Assembly (NCBI GenBank): GCA_008636105.1
Contig: VSDH01000001.1
Location: 62,001 to 126,000 of the forward strand
Direction: 5' to 3'
DNA from: Candidatus Scalindua sediminis
GTDB lineage: Bacteria > Planctomycetota > Brocadiia > Brocadiales > Scalinduaceae
DNA: 64,000 bases
Positions 7,024 through 15,876 of the stretch are shown here, in pieces. Position numbers and translations under genes: made by a program. How positions within the stretch are numbered: position 1 is the first letter of the stretch; each line of letters starts with the position of its first letter. The notes under the pieces were generated by a model, which worked only from the letters and a program-made list of their open reading frames with translations, ran no database searches and was not told the origin of the DNA.

Positions 7024-9378
7024 TCAAAATCCACTTCCGCCAAAGTTAAATGTTATGGTCTGTTCATCATCTTCACTTTTGCTTATAAATGGGATGCCAA
7101 AGTCAACAGATACAACAGAATTTCCTAAAAATGGTACACGTACCCTAAAACCAAAACCAAGAGAAGCACGCATATTACTAAGGTTTATATCATTCACGTC
7201 GGTATCGGCCTTTCCCGCATCAATAAAAAATGCACCTCTCACCATATCACTGTAAACGGGCATGGTGTATTCAGCCGTTCCAATGATTAACACCTTACCG
7301 CCTATCTGTTCTTTTGTCACTGGGTCAGTTGGTCCTACACCTCTAAAGCTAAAACCACGTATTGAACCTGAGCCACCTGCAAAAAGTCGTTCAAAGATTG
7401 GGACTCCCTCGTCTGTGGTTGACTCTACTATGCCAAAAGTCCCACCATAAGAGATTACGTGCTTACCCCATCTAACGAAATCAAAAATGGTATTATATTT
7501 TCTAGCCTTTACTATAAACCTTACTACGTCAACATCAAGGCCCGAAACTTCTACAGCTGAATCAACTTTATAACCTTTGGTAGGAATAAAGGGATTATCC
7601 CGCCTATCCAGAGTTGCACTCAATTCTAAACTTAGTTTAGAACTACTTCCTTCAATTTCCTTTACAATTTGTGGTGCATTACTATCAACGTTCTGTACTC
7701 CAATTACTTCATAATCTGGAGTAAGCCTTAATACCAATCCTCTAAGCATTTCCTTGCCAAGAGTTATTTTTCCTCCCTTCCTTTCTTCGTCATAATCCTC
7801 TCTGGCACGCCTAAAAATAAAAGCGCTGAATCCCAAACTGTATCCTGTATCATAAACAGAAGGATTCTGAAAAGAAAACATTCCTTCAGTCCTTTGAAAT
7901 CCTGGACTGAATCGCAAAGTTACTATATGACCCGCACCACGAAAGGCATTGCCAGAAGTAAAGTCCTTCCAATCTTTAGGAAGGTCAAATATATCGAAGT
8001 TTTTATCAGTGTAAGAAACGTCTCCAAAGAGACCAGTATTGGCGCCAAATCCTCCGCCAAATCTTAGTAATCCTGTTCTTCCTTCTTTTACGTTAACTAT
8101 TACATTCTTGGTGTTGGGTTTTGAACCGGGTTCAAAGCTTATATCGGTAGGCATACCGGATTCGTTATCGAAGTACCCAGTATGTGTCAATCTTTCCTGA
8201 CTAATACGGATTTTTTCAGTATCCAGTCTTTCTCCAGGGAAAAAAAGTAATGCTCTTCGTATAACATTATCCTTTGTTTTGTCATTGCCAGAAATTATGA
8301 TCTTCTCTATAAATATCCTTTCTCCTTCTCGAATATCGTAAGTTAAATCTATTTTAGGTTCAACAGGTTTATAGGTATGAGATACCTTTACATTTGTATT
8401 CATAAGGCCTTGCCTTCCATAAGCTGCCCGTATATTTTGAGAGTCTTTTTGAAGAGTTTCAGGCAGGAAAGCATCCCCTTCTTTTAACTCAAGAATATCT
8501 CTTATCTCAGTATCAGTAAAAAGCTTATTTCCCTTTATGACTATAGTATCAACATAGTAGCGTTCTCCTTCCTCTACAAGTACTTCGATAAACATTTTTG
8601 ATTTATCTGTGCTATATTTTGTCTTCCGCTTTACATCAACATCTAACCATCCTCCACCTCCGTAAAATGCCTTTACCTTTTCTATATCTTCATTGAATTT
8701 ATCTATATCAAATCTACCAGGAAATAAAAAACTAGGAAACTTTCTTCTTTTTGTAGAAATGATTTTTAAAAGTCTTTTATCTGTAAAAGTCTTATTGCCT
8801 ACAAAATCTATTTCCTCTATGTGTACCTTTCCACCTTCATAGATATTATAAATAATGTCAGCATATCCATTTACTCTTTTTTCTTCGCTCTTGACATCTA
8901 CAAGATGGAATCCTTTTTTCTCGTAGATTTCCCGTATTTTATCTTCTCCTGATTTCTGTAAATAATACTTTAAATAATCTCCCTTCCTTAATTCTACAGC
9001 TTCTTCAAGCTTCTTTGTCTTAATCTTCCTGTTACCTATAAATATTACATCTCTTACGACAGGACGTTCAGTTACAAGGAAAATTAGTTTAATTCCGTCC
9101 TCATATGGTTCTACTTCCACCTCTATATTGTCAAAAAATCCCAGCAACCAGATAGCATCGACATCCTGACTCATTGCTTGAGGATCGTATATATCTCCCT
9201 CTTTAATCTTTACGGCTGATTTTATAGTAGCAGTACTTATTCTTTGATTTCCTTTAACCTCAACTTTCTTTATAACAGGTCTGGTTTCTTCAGTTTCCTG
9301 CGCATTAAGCGGTACATAACTCCCTAATAGAAGAAAAATAATAAATGTAAGGGCTATAAATGCATATTTGCATGACAT
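7024..9378 (-). CDS. bamA: Outer membrane protein assembly factor BamA
   Basis: Central Omp85 protein that folds and inserts beta-barrel proteins into the outer membrane. The 784 residues start with a signal peptide (about 1-26, cleavage likely after LNAQ), continue with five POTRA-type repeats (VKKVEVKGNQRIS, VRDVIFIGNRKIK, IEEIDFVGNKTFT, VDTIVIKGNKLFT, IEKIIISGNDKTK), and end in a 16-strand barrel region from about residue 425. The barrel-lid motif is seen as IRGFSFRG, and the last residue is Phe, as expected of a beta-signal (FNFGGSGF). It is 3 bp after dnaB and upstream of ompH. Confidence 0.97.
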   Translation of the reverse strand: MSCKYAFIALTFIIFLLLGSYVPLNAQETEETRPVIKKVEVKGNQRISTATIKSAVKIKEGDIYDPQAMSQDVDAIWLLGFFDNIEVEVEPYEDGIKLIFLVTERPVVRDVIFIGNRKIKTKKLEEAVELRKGDYLKYYLQKSGEDKIREIYEKKGFHLVDVKSEEKRVNGYADIIYNIYEGGKVHIEEIDFVGNKTFTDKRLLKIISTKRRKFPSFLFPGRFDIDKFNEDIEKVKAFYGGGGWLDVDVKRKTKYSTDKSKMFIEVLVEEGERYYVDTIVIKGNKLFTDTEIRDILELKEGDAFLPETLQKDSQNIRAAYGRQGLMNTNVKVSHTYKPVEPKIDLTYDIREGERIFIEKIIISGNDKTKDNVIRRALLFFPGERLDTEKIRISQERLTHTGYFDNESGMPTDISFEPGSKPNTKNVIVNVKEGRTGLLRFGGGFGANTGLFGDVSYTDKNFDIFDLPKDWKDFTSGNAFRGAGHIVTLRFSPGFQRTEGMFSFQNPSVYDTGYSLGFSAFIFRRAREDYDEERKGGKITLGKEMLRGLVLRLTPDYEVIGVQNVDSNAPQIVKEIEGSSSKLSLELSATLDRRDNPFIPTKGYKVDSAVEVSGLDVDVVRFIVKARKYNTIFDFVRWGKHVISYGGTFGIVESTTDEGVPIFERLFAGGSGSIRGFSFRGVGPTDPVTKEQIGGKVLIIGTAEYTMPVYSDMVRGAFFIDAGKADTDVNDINLSNMRASLGFGFRVRVPFLGNSVVSVDFGIPFISKSEDDEQTITFNFGGSGF

Positions 9379-9381
9379 AAT

Positions 9382-10743
9382 TTAGTACATATCTAAGGAA
9401 GTGTTTTTTTGGTAGTTTTCAAATCTTAGAAATTCCCGTCGAAAAGTAAGAGTTACCTTGCCTGTAGGCCCATTTCTTTGTTTTGCTATGTTAAGTTCGA
9501 CTTTATTTTTTTCTTTATGATTTTCGTCATAATAATCTTCCCTGTGCATCAATATTATTACGTCGGCATCTTGTTCTATAGACCCAGATTCTCTCAGGTC
9601 AGACATCCTCGGCCTATGGCCTTCACGAGCTTCCACTGAACGATTCAGTTGCGAGACAGCAATTACTGGTATTTTTAATTCCCTGGCAAGTGATTTCAAA
9701 CCTCTAGAGATAATGGAGATTTCCTGTTCTCTGTTGTCTGTTCTTTTCCTCTCTTTTACTTCCATTAGTTGTAAATAATCAACAATAATCAACTGAATGT
9801 CATGTTGTAATTTAAGGCGTCTGGCCTTGGCACGTAGTTCGAGAATACCAAGTCCTGGAGTGTCATCAATGAATATTTCTGATTCTGATAAATCACCCAT
9901 AGCCAAGGGGAGCTTTTGATATTGGTGTTCGTCAAGTTTACCTGTACGCAGTAGATGTGCATCAATCTTTGCGTTAGAGCATAACATGTTTTGTGCTACC
10001 TGCTGAGCTGACATTTCCATTGAAAAAATCAATACAGGTTTCTTATCTTTTCCATTACCTACATTCTCAGCAATATTTAGTACCAAACTTGATTTTCCTA
10101 TGCTTGGTCTTGCGGCTATAACTATTAACTCAGATTTTTGGAGCCCGGATGTTATGTCGTCCAGGTCAATAAAGTCAGTTGATAATCCCGTTAATCTGCT
10201 TTCTCTTTCATGTGTATTTCCGATATGATCCCAAGCATCATGAAGCATGTCATACAGTTTTACGGTTGGGGAGGAGAATTTACGTTGTGTTATATCGAAT
10301 ATTGCTCTTTCAGCCCTGTCTAAAAGTTCGTCGGATTCTAAGGAGTCGTTATATGCCTCCTGCTGGATTTCTATTGCACCTGCAATCAAGTCTCTTTTTA
10401 TTGCCTTCTCTCGAACAATCTTTGCATAATATTCTACGTTTGAGGCTATCGGGACCGATTCTTCTAATTCCATTAAATACTCAGCGCCACCGACCTTTTC
10501 AAGCAAAGAATGTTTTTTAAGTTCATTTCTTAAGATGACAAGGTCAACACCTCTTTGTTTGTCATATAAGTCTATAATAGTTTCAAATACATTTTGATGA
10601 GCGGTTTTGTAAAAGCTGTCTTTATTTAAAATCTGGGTAACAAGATCAATTGAGTCATTGTTTATCATCATGGAACCCAAAACACTTATTTCTGCTTCCA
10701 AGCTAAAGGGTTGTGTTTTTTCTCGAATTAATTCTGTCTGCAT
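9382..10743 (-). CDS. dnaB: Replicative DNA helicase DnaB
   Basis: Hexameric ATPase that unwinds DNA at the fork. The N-terminal helical domain (about 10-110) begins with SLEAEISVLGSMM, followed by a linker and a RecA-type motor. Walker A is ARPSIGKSS (211-219), and Walker B with the following loop is LIIVDYLQL (about 318-326); the DNA-binding loop SDLRESGSIEQDADV follows. 453 residues is the usual size and there is no intein. It lies in the common block rpsF-ssb-rpsR-rplI-dnaB, but its downstream neighbour is bamA, only 3 bp on, which ties replication to envelope genes in one transcript. Confidence 0.97.
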   Translation of the reverse strand: MQTELIREKTQPFSLEAEISVLGSMMINNDSIDLVTQILNKDSFYKTAHQNVFETIIDLYDKQRGVDLVILRNELKKHSLLEKVGGAEYLMELEESVPIASNVEYYAKIVREKAIKRDLIAGAIEIQQEAYNDSLESDELLDRAERAIFDITQRKFSSPTVKLYDMLHDAWDHIGNTHERESRLTGLSTDFIDLDDITSGLQKSELIVIAARPSIGKSSLVLNIAENVGNGKDKKPVLIFSMEMSAQQVAQNMLCSNAKIDAHLLRTGKLDEHQYQKLPLAMGDLSESEIFIDDTPGLGILELRAKARRLKLQHDIQLIIVDYLQLMEVKERKRTDNREQEISIISRGLKSLARELKIPVIAVSQLNRSVEAREGHRPRMSDLRESGSIEQDADVIILMHREDYYDENHKEKNKVELNIAKQRNGPTGKVTLTFRREFLRFENYQKNTSLDMY

Positions 10744-10791
10744 TATTTTGCAATTTTAAGATATGAACCAAATCAGGATTATACTTTGTGG

Positions 10792-11262
10792 TTATTTCTT
10801 GGTATCCGAAGACTTTTCTGATTCACTAACAACCCACACTCTACATTGTGATTTAATCTCGGGATGCAGAGCCACGGTTACATTATAGAGGTCACATTTT
10901 TTGATCGCCGTCTCAAGAATTACCATGTTCTCATCCACATGATAGCCCTTTTCAGAGAGTGCATTAGCAATATGATGAGCAGTTACTGAACCAAAAAGTT
11001 TTCCTTCTTCATTTGTTTTAACGGTGATAGTGCATGACACATTTGAAATCTCATTTGCTAATGATTGAAGCTTTTCCATTTCCTCTGTACGTTTTTCTTC
11101 TTGTTTTTTTCTTTGAAGCTTTATCTGCTTGACATTGCCAGGTGTTACAATTGTTGCAAACTTTTTAGGTAAAAGATAATTTCTTGCATAACCATTAGCT
11201 ACAACTACTACATCACCATTATTACCTAGTTCTTTAATATCTCTTTTTAGCAGTACTTTCAT
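10792..11262 (-). CDS. rplI: 50S ribosomal protein L9 (bL9)
   Basis: Large-subunit protein at the base of the L1 stalk that helps keep reading frame. The N-terminal domain is textbook: VLLKRDIKELGNNGDVV and GYARNYLLPKKFA (residues about 25-37). A charged connecting helix (about 45-75) and the C-terminal globular domain (KLFGSVTAHHIANAL) follow. 156 residues is about average. It sits 50 bp after rpsR and 48 bp before dnaB. Confidence 0.97.
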   Translation of the reverse strand: MKVLLKRDIKELGNNGDVVVVANGYARNYLLPKKFATIVTPGNVKQIKLQRKKQEEKRTEEMEKLQSLANEISNVSCTITVKTNEEGKLFGSVTAHHIANALSEKGYHVDENMVILETAIKKCDLYNVTVALHPEIKSQCRVWVVSESEKSSDTKK

Positions 11263-11312
11263 TAGGATTTTATTTATTAAAATAGATAACTTATAAAAAG
11301 TCTAAGTTCATT

Positions 11313-11585
11313 TTATGCAGTGTAAGGTAATAACGCCATGTGCCTAGCCCTTTTTAGGGCAATCTTTGCTGAGCGCTGATGTTTAGAACAATTTCCTGAA
11401 CGTCTTTTTGAAAATAATTTTCCCTGGTTTCCCATAAGCTTTTGTAAATATTGTATATCTTTGTAATCAAGTTTATCTACCCTCATTCGACAAAAACGAC
11501 ACTTTGTTATAAGATCTGAATACTTTTTTTTTGTTTGTTTTGTATTATCGAATTTCTTTTTTTTAAATTTCTTCATGCGTTTCAT
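11313..11585 (-). CDS. rpsR: 30S ribosomal protein S18 (bS18), cysteine-containing form
   Basis: Platform protein of the 30S subunit that pairs with S6. The core YKDIQYLQKLMGNQGKLFSKRRSGNCSKHQR is conserved. CRFC (about residues 29-32) plus the later Cys and His in GNCSKH form a possible zinc site, the C+ type. I take the ATG at 11585; GGGAG lies about 11 bases upstream. A TTG at 11594 in the same frame would sit too close to that site. The N-terminus is very lysine-rich. It lies 42 bp after ssb. Confidence 0.95.
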   Translation of the reverse strand: MKRMKKFKKKKFDNTKQTKKKYSDLITKCRFCRMRVDKLDYKDIQYLQKLMGNQGKLFSKRRSGNCSKHQRSAKIALKRARHMALLPYTA

Positions 11586-11627
11586 TGAAAGCAATTCTCC
11601 CTAAAAGTTGTTTAATGATTCTATTTT

Positions 11628-12059
11628 TTAAAACGGTATTTCTTCGTCACTAACGTCAGTTGGTTCCATGGACTGCTTATTGCTTGTATTCGTTTCTCCA
11701 GGCATTTCCGTCTCCGCAACCCTTTTTGCTGTACTACCTATAAATTGAAAATTCTCCGCCACAACACGCAAGGTATTGCGCTTTTGCCCTTCTTTTGTCT
11801 CCCATTGGTTAAACTGCAATCGCCCTTCGATAAAGATAGGATTACCTTTGCTAAAGTACTCGTTTATAACTTCAGCGCGTCTACCAAACATATTTATATC
11901 TACAAAACATACCTCTTCCTTCTTTTCACCACTTTGCCCTGTCCAGGTTCTGTTGACAGCAATTCCAAAACTAGCAACTGCTGTACCACTAGGTGTATAA
12001 CGCAACTCAGGATCTCTAGTAAGATTTCCTATCAAGAAAACTTTATTAAGATTTGCCAT
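11628..12059 (-). CDS. ssb: Single-stranded DNA-binding protein
   Basis: Binds single-stranded DNA during replication and repair through an OB fold. N-terminal NKVFLIGNLTRDPELRYTPSG and the central VDINMFGRRAEVINEYFSKG are typical, and the flexible tail ends in the acidic protein-docking peptide SDEEIPF. 143 residues, full length. Its place between rpsF and rpsR is the ancestral order and usually means co-transcription with the ribosomal genes. Confidence 0.97.
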   Translation of the reverse strand: MANLNKVFLIGNLTRDPELRYTPSGTAVASFGIAVNRTWTGQSGEKKEEVCFVDINMFGRRAEVINEYFSKGNPIFIEGRLQFNQWETKEGQKRNTLRVVAENFQFIGSTAKRVAETEMPGETNTSNKQSMEPTDVSDEEIPF

Positions 12060-12108
12060 ATTTTATCTCTTTTAATTTTTATTTTTACTTCTTTATTAAA
12101 CGATTAAT

Positions 12109-12465
12109 TTATTTTGGTGCAACCGGCGCAGTAGGTTCTTTTTCAGGGCTTTGGGCTTCTTTAGTTACCGGTTCTTTAATTTTATCTATCTTTACTATCA
12201 AGCTCCTCAAAACATTGTCTGAAAGTTGTAAATCCCTCTTTATAGGCGTAACTGAATCTGGTGGAGCTTTAAAATATGTGAGTAAATAAGTTCCTCGTTT
12301 GTGACCTTTCAACTTGTATGCAAATTTTCTTTCCTCCCATTTTTCACTCTTAATCACTTCAGCTCCTCTATTTTCCAAAATATCACTGACTTGTTTGACC
12401 GCTGCATCCCAATCTGCATTAGCAATAGTATTGTCGATTATGAACATTCCCTCGTATAGCTTCAA
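12109..12465 (-). CDS. rpsF: 30S ribosomal protein S6 (bS6)
   Basis: Forms the S6-S18 heterodimer on the 30S platform; in other bacteria this pair can bind its own mRNA leader. 118 residues: LYEGMFIIDNTIANADW opens the ferredoxin-like fold, KWEERKFAYKLKGHKRGTYLL is the conserved middle, and a Pro/Glu-rich tail follows (TKEAQSPEKEPTAP). The 14-bp gap to pth leaves no room for a structured autoregulatory leader directly upstream. Confidence 0.96.
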   Translation of the reverse strand: MKLYEGMFIIDNTIANADWDAAVKQVSDILENRGAEVIKSEKWEERKFAYKLKGHKRGTYLLTYFKAPPDSVTPIKRDLQLSDNVLRSLIVKIDKIKEPVTKEAQSPEKEPTAPVAPK

Positions 12466-12479
12466 TATTATATCTCCTC

Positions 12480-13034
12480 CTAATTAAACATACCCATGCA
12501 ATCGTTTATTCCTGTTGCAACCCAAATATTTATCGCCTTACTTGCTCTTTCTAAAGCATTCTCAATGGTTTTACCTTCTTCTTTTGCAAAACATGATAGA
12601 ACAAAGTCTTTTTTGTCTTCCGAAAAGCAATTTCCAATACCGATCCTTAACCTGGGAAAACACGTAGTTTTTAAATGATCCGAAATTGATTTCAATCCTT
12701 TATGTCCACCACTGCTTCCTTTTTCTCTTACTCTAATTTTCCCTAAAGGAAGGTTGATATCATCCAAAATTACAAGTATATCATCCAGTTTACAATCATA
12801 TCTTCCTACAATTTCTTTGATAGGTCTTCCGCTTGCATTCATAAATGTCTGTGGTTTTACAAAGAGTGTTTTTTCACCTTCAATAATACATTCGCTAATT
12901 AGAGAATTACAACACTTTTTGGCAAGATTTACATTATGCTTTTTAGTATATTTGTCTATAACCATAAATCCTACATTATGTCTGGTCTTTGCGTATTTTC
13001 TACCTGAATTTCCAAGACCAATGACAATTTTCAT
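12480..13034 (-). CDS. pth: Peptidyl-tRNA hydrolase
   Basis: Rescues tRNA from prematurely released peptidyl-tRNA. Conserved blocks: VIGLGNSGRKYAKTRHNVGF with catalytic His near residue 20, FVKPQTFMNASGRPI with the key Asn, and DDINLPLGKIRVREKGSSGGHKGLKSI. 184 residues from the ATG at 13034, which overlaps the rplY stop by one base (TGATG) and is therefore coupled to it; the adjacent TTG (13037) is a less likely start. rplY followed by pth is a very common gene pair. Confidence 0.97.
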   Translation of the reverse strand: MKIVIGLGNSGRKYAKTRHNVGFMVIDKYTKKHNVNLAKKCCNSLISECIIEGEKTLFVKPQTFMNASGRPIKEIVGRYDCKLDDILVILDDINLPLGKIRVREKGSSGGHKGLKSISDHLKTTCFPRLRIGIGNCFSEDKKDFVLSCFAKEEGKTIENALERASKAINIWVATGINDCMGMFN

Positions 13035-13681
13035 CAATCCTTATTTTCTGCCTCTGCTTCTGCTTCTTCTTCAGGTTTACGAGCAGTTAATACCTCTGGT
13101 TCAGCAACTAATTCCTCTTCTGGTACTTCTTTTTCTTCCACAGCAAAATAGACTGATACAACAATAGCATCTGGATTTTCCAAAACCTTAACATTGGGAG
13201 GAAGTTCTATGTCCTTCATATGCAAGGAATCTTTAACTTTGAGTTCTGAAACATTAATCCGTATTTCTTTCGGAATCTCAGTTGGAAGACACTCTACCTC
13301 AACCTCTTTCATAGAATGATCTAAGATTCCTCCTTCTTTTACTCCTTGCGAAGTTCCGTATAACACAATGGGTACTTGAGTAGTGACTTTTTCCGTTAAA
13401 GCAATTCTAACAAAATCTATATGTAATATCTCCTTACCAAAGGTATCAAATTGTACATCCTTTATAAGCGCCGTTTCCTCTGAACTATCCCACTTTAGAC
13501 TAACCATTTTTACCCCGGAATTAAGTGTTTTAATAAATTCTTTTTTATCTAGTAAGAACATCAGGCTTTCCTGCTTATGCCCATACAAGATAGCGGGAAT
13601 TAATCCAGATTTCCTATACTTACGTGCTATACGAGAACCACAATCTTTCTTTATCTGTATCTGTATTGATATTGCATCCAT
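13034..13681 (-). CDS. rplY: 50S ribosomal protein L25, general stress (Ctc/TL5) form
   Basis: 5S rRNA-binding protein of the two-domain Ctc type. The N-terminal 5S-binding domain (about 1-92; RKYRKSGLIPAILYGHKQ) is followed by the C-terminal beta domain (about 95-185; IPIVLYGTSQGVKEGGILDHSM and VECLPTEIPKEI). The final 30 residues are highly acidic. 215 residues, as expected for the long form, whereas E. coli L25 has only the first domain. It lies between prs and pth, as in many bacteria. Confidence 0.95.
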   Translation of the reverse strand: MDAISIQIQIKKDCGSRIARKYRKSGLIPAILYGHKQESLMFLLDKKEFIKTLNSGVKMVSLKWDSSEETALIKDVQFDTFGKEILHIDFVRIALTEKVTTQVPIVLYGTSQGVKEGGILDHSMKEVEVECLPTEIPKEIRINVSELKVKDSLHMKDIELPPNVKVLENPDAIVVSVYFAVEEKEVPEEELVAEPEVLTARKPEEEAEAEAENKD

Positions 13682-13748
13682 TGTTACAATTCTGATATAT
13701 TCTAGAAAATTTTAAAACTCAAATTTACTTATCGAGAAAGCTTATAGT

Positions 13749-14723
13749 TCAGCTTTCAGAGAACATTGAACTAATAGACTTGTTAGTATGAATCCTTTTG
13801 ATTGCTTCACCTAAAAGACTTGCAATAGACAAAACTTTAATTTTCGTGCCAAGACTTCTGGCATGTTCATTCAGAGGAATTGTGTCTGTCACTGCTATCT
13901 CTTTAATTGGTGCATCCATCAATTTTTCAGCAGCAGATCCACATAACACTGGGTGCGTTGCTCCTACATAAATATCTTTGGCTCCCTTTTCCTTCAGTAT
14001 CCTTGCAGCCTGGCATATGGAACCACCTGTAGCTATTATATCATCGATTATAATTGCGTTTCTATCTTTTACATCACCTATTACAAATCCAACCTCTATT
14101 TCCTCAGGCCCAACCCTTCTTTTGTCGACCACGGCCAATCTAATATGCATATTTTTTGAATATAATCTTGCTATCTTTATACCACCAACGTCCGGTGAAA
14201 CTACTACAAAGTCTTCTAACTTTTTCTCTCTATAGTAATCTGCGAGCACACGGAATGCAAGAAGATGATCCACTGGTATATCGAAAAAGCCTTGTATCTG
14301 GGCGGCATGTAAATCTATAGTTAGCAGTCTATCTGCACCAGCCTCGGTTACAAGGTTTGCAACCAGCTTTGCCGTAATGGGAACCCTGCCCTCATCTTTT
14401 CTATCCTTTCTAGCATATCCATAATACGGCAAAACCGCGGTTATTCTCGCAGAAGATGCCCTTTTAAAACAATCTATTAAGATTAATAATTCCGCAAGAT
14501 TTTCGTTTACAGGCGGACATGTGGGTTGAATAATAAATATATCCGACCCACGAACATCTTCATTAACCTTGACGTCTATCTCCCCATCTGGAAATCTACC
14601 TACAAGAACATTTCCAAGAGGAATTGAAAGATACTTGCATACTTTCCTTGCAAGAGTTGGGTTTGCATTTCCAGCAAATATTTGTATATTGTTTAGAGTA
14701 TCTATACGACTTTTTCCGTCCAT
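13749..14723 (-). CDS. prs: Ribose-phosphate pyrophosphokinase (PRPP synthetase)
   Basis: Makes PRPP from ribose 5-phosphate and ATP for nucleotide, histidine and tryptophan synthesis. Class I features: FPDGEI near residue 45, the ATP-binding loop YYGYARKDRKDEGRVPITAK (about 100-119), DLHAAQIQGFF (137-147) and VVSPDVGGIKIA. The PRPP-binding loop reads DDIIATGGS (227-235); most class I enzymes have DDMIDTGGT, so the inner acidic residue is Ala231 here. 324 residues, normal. It is the first gene of the leftward series, behind a 415-bp intergenic region. Function is still the best call despite the loop change. Confidence 0.95.
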   Translation of the reverse strand: MDGKSRIDTLNNIQIFAGNANPTLARKVCKYLSIPLGNVLVGRFPDGEIDVKVNEDVRGSDIFIIQPTCPPVNENLAELLILIDCFKRASSARITAVLPYYGYARKDRKDEGRVPITAKLVANLVTEAGADRLLTIDLHAAQIQGFFDIPVDHLLAFRVLADYYREKKLEDFVVVSPDVGGIKIARLYSKNMHIRLAVVDKRRVGPEEIEVGFVIGDVKDRNAIIIDDIIATGGSICQAARILKEKGAKDIYVGATHPVLCGSAAEKLMDAPIKEIAVTDTIPLNEHARSLGTKIKVLSIASLLGEAIKRIHTNKSISSMFSES

Positions 14724-15138
14724 ATTCTAATTTAAAAACGGAAATTATGCACCTCACTAAGAACTTATGATTATTTCTCGCTATTATCTGTCATATTCCT
14801 GCACACAGTTTTTCTTGTTACCATTTCCTCAATTTTGGAGATGAATGATTATATGTAAATATTTACCCCAAAAATAGTTAAAGCGCAAGTCTTCCAGTTT
14901 ATAATGAAGCAAAATATTATCAAAAAAACGTATTCAATGCAAGAAAATAAAATTATCCCAAAAAGTGCAGGAAATATAATGACTTGCGCTTGGAACATTA
15001 GTAGGTTTATCTTACGGGTTTGTTCTTTTAAAAAATGTACATAAAACTGAAAGTGTCAAATTACTTTGAAAAGGTCTATCTCCTTTGTATAATTACTGAA
15101 AATATTTCTGTTTAATCTGGTAAGAAGGAGGGTAAAAA
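14724..15138. other. 415-bp divergent intergenic region between prs and the mgtC-like gene
   Basis: No credible open reading frame. It should hold the leftward promoter of prs and carries a good rightward promoter for the mgtC-like gene. Two long-range inverted repeats stand out: TTCCTGCAC (14796-14804) with its complement at 14965-14973, and AAGCGCAAGTC (14881-14891) with an exact complement at 14981-14991. Their order is interleaved (A, B, A', B'). Whether they are RNA structure, operators or chance is unknown. Confidence 0.5.
15066..15093 (+). promoter_or_regulatory. Sigma-70 type promoter for the mgtC-like gene
   Basis: TTGAAA at 15066-15071 and a perfect TATAAT at 15088-15093, separated by 16 bases, lie 46 bp before the start codon. 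Transcription would begin near 15100. The ribosome site AAGGAGGG at 15125-15132 precedes the ATG by 6 bases, so the transcript has a short unstructured leader without the long regulatory leader known for Salmonella mgtA or mgtC. Confidence 0.6.
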
Positions 15139-15843
15139 ATGTCTAATTTTGGTGATATTTTTATGTTTGACATTGGCACTGTGTTTGGAAAACTACTTAT
15201 CGCAGCGGTCTTGGGTGGACTTATTGGGTGGGAAAGAGAGAGAAGAGGAAGGCCTGCAGGGTTAAGGACGCATCTATTGGTGTGTTTGGGTGTAACCCTA
15301 ATTATGTTGGTGTCAGAACACATCTTTGTTCAGTATCAAGTTTATAAGCAAGATTCAATCCTCCGGATAGACCCTGCTAGAATTGCTGCTCAGGTCGTAA
15401 CAGGGATAGGTTTTCTGGGTGCAGGTACTATTATGAGGTTTAAGGGTAGTGTGAGGGGATTAACCACAGCAGCGTCTCTCTGGGTTGTAGCAGGTATTGG
15501 CCTGGCAATAGGTAGCGGATTTATTATACCCGCTATCTTCACAGCCTTTATTGCGATTATGACCTTAATTTTACTTCCAAAAGTTGAAAGTGAAATTAAG
15601 AAAGATAAATATATAACAATGAAAATGTTAATTGCTGGTCAGGAACATTTTCTGGACAACATAAGAAGTGTTCTGGAAAGATATTCTCTAAAATTACAAA
15701 CTTATAAATTTGAAAGGGACTTCCAAAAAAATGAGATTATGTATGACATAAACGTTAAGTATAAGGATGAAGAGATGTTAATGCTTGCTTCGAACGAAAT
15801 GACAAAAACAATCAGGGATATAAAAAAATTAGGCTGGGAATAA
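15139..15843 (+). CDS. MgtC/SapB-family membrane protein
   Basis: 234 residues. The N-terminal half is a membrane domain of the MgtC family: VFGKLLIAAVLGGLIGWERE with the conserved RPAGLRTHLLVCLG, then ARIAAQVVTGIGFLGAGTI and VRGLTTAASLWVVAGIGLAIG, giving about four or five transmembrane helices up to residue 155. The C-terminal cytosolic part (about 160-234) has the size of the ACT-like domain seen in related proteins. MgtC proteins support growth at low magnesium and inhibit F-type ATP synthase in some pathogens, but many environmental homologues have unknown roles. It is followed 33 bp later by a small secreted protein, probably in the same transcript. Confidence 0.85.
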   Translation: MSNFGDIFMFDIGTVFGKLLIAAVLGGLIGWERERRGRPAGLRTHLLVCLGVTLIMLVSEHIFVQYQVYKQDSILRIDPARIAAQVVTGIGFLGAGTIMRFKGSVRGLTTAASLWVVAGIGLAIGSGFIIPAIFTAFIAIMTLILLPKVESEIKKDKYITMKMLIAGQEHFLDNIRSVLERYSLKLQTYKFERDFQKNEIMYDINVKYKDEEMLMLASNEMTKTIRDIKKLGWE

Positions 15844-15876
15844 TTCTTACTATAAATGAGGAGGTGCTAAATTACT

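Noticed and set aside
9382-10743. Intein or frameshift in dnaB
   Set aside because: The frame is continuous, the length is normal and the Walker motifs are uninterrupted.
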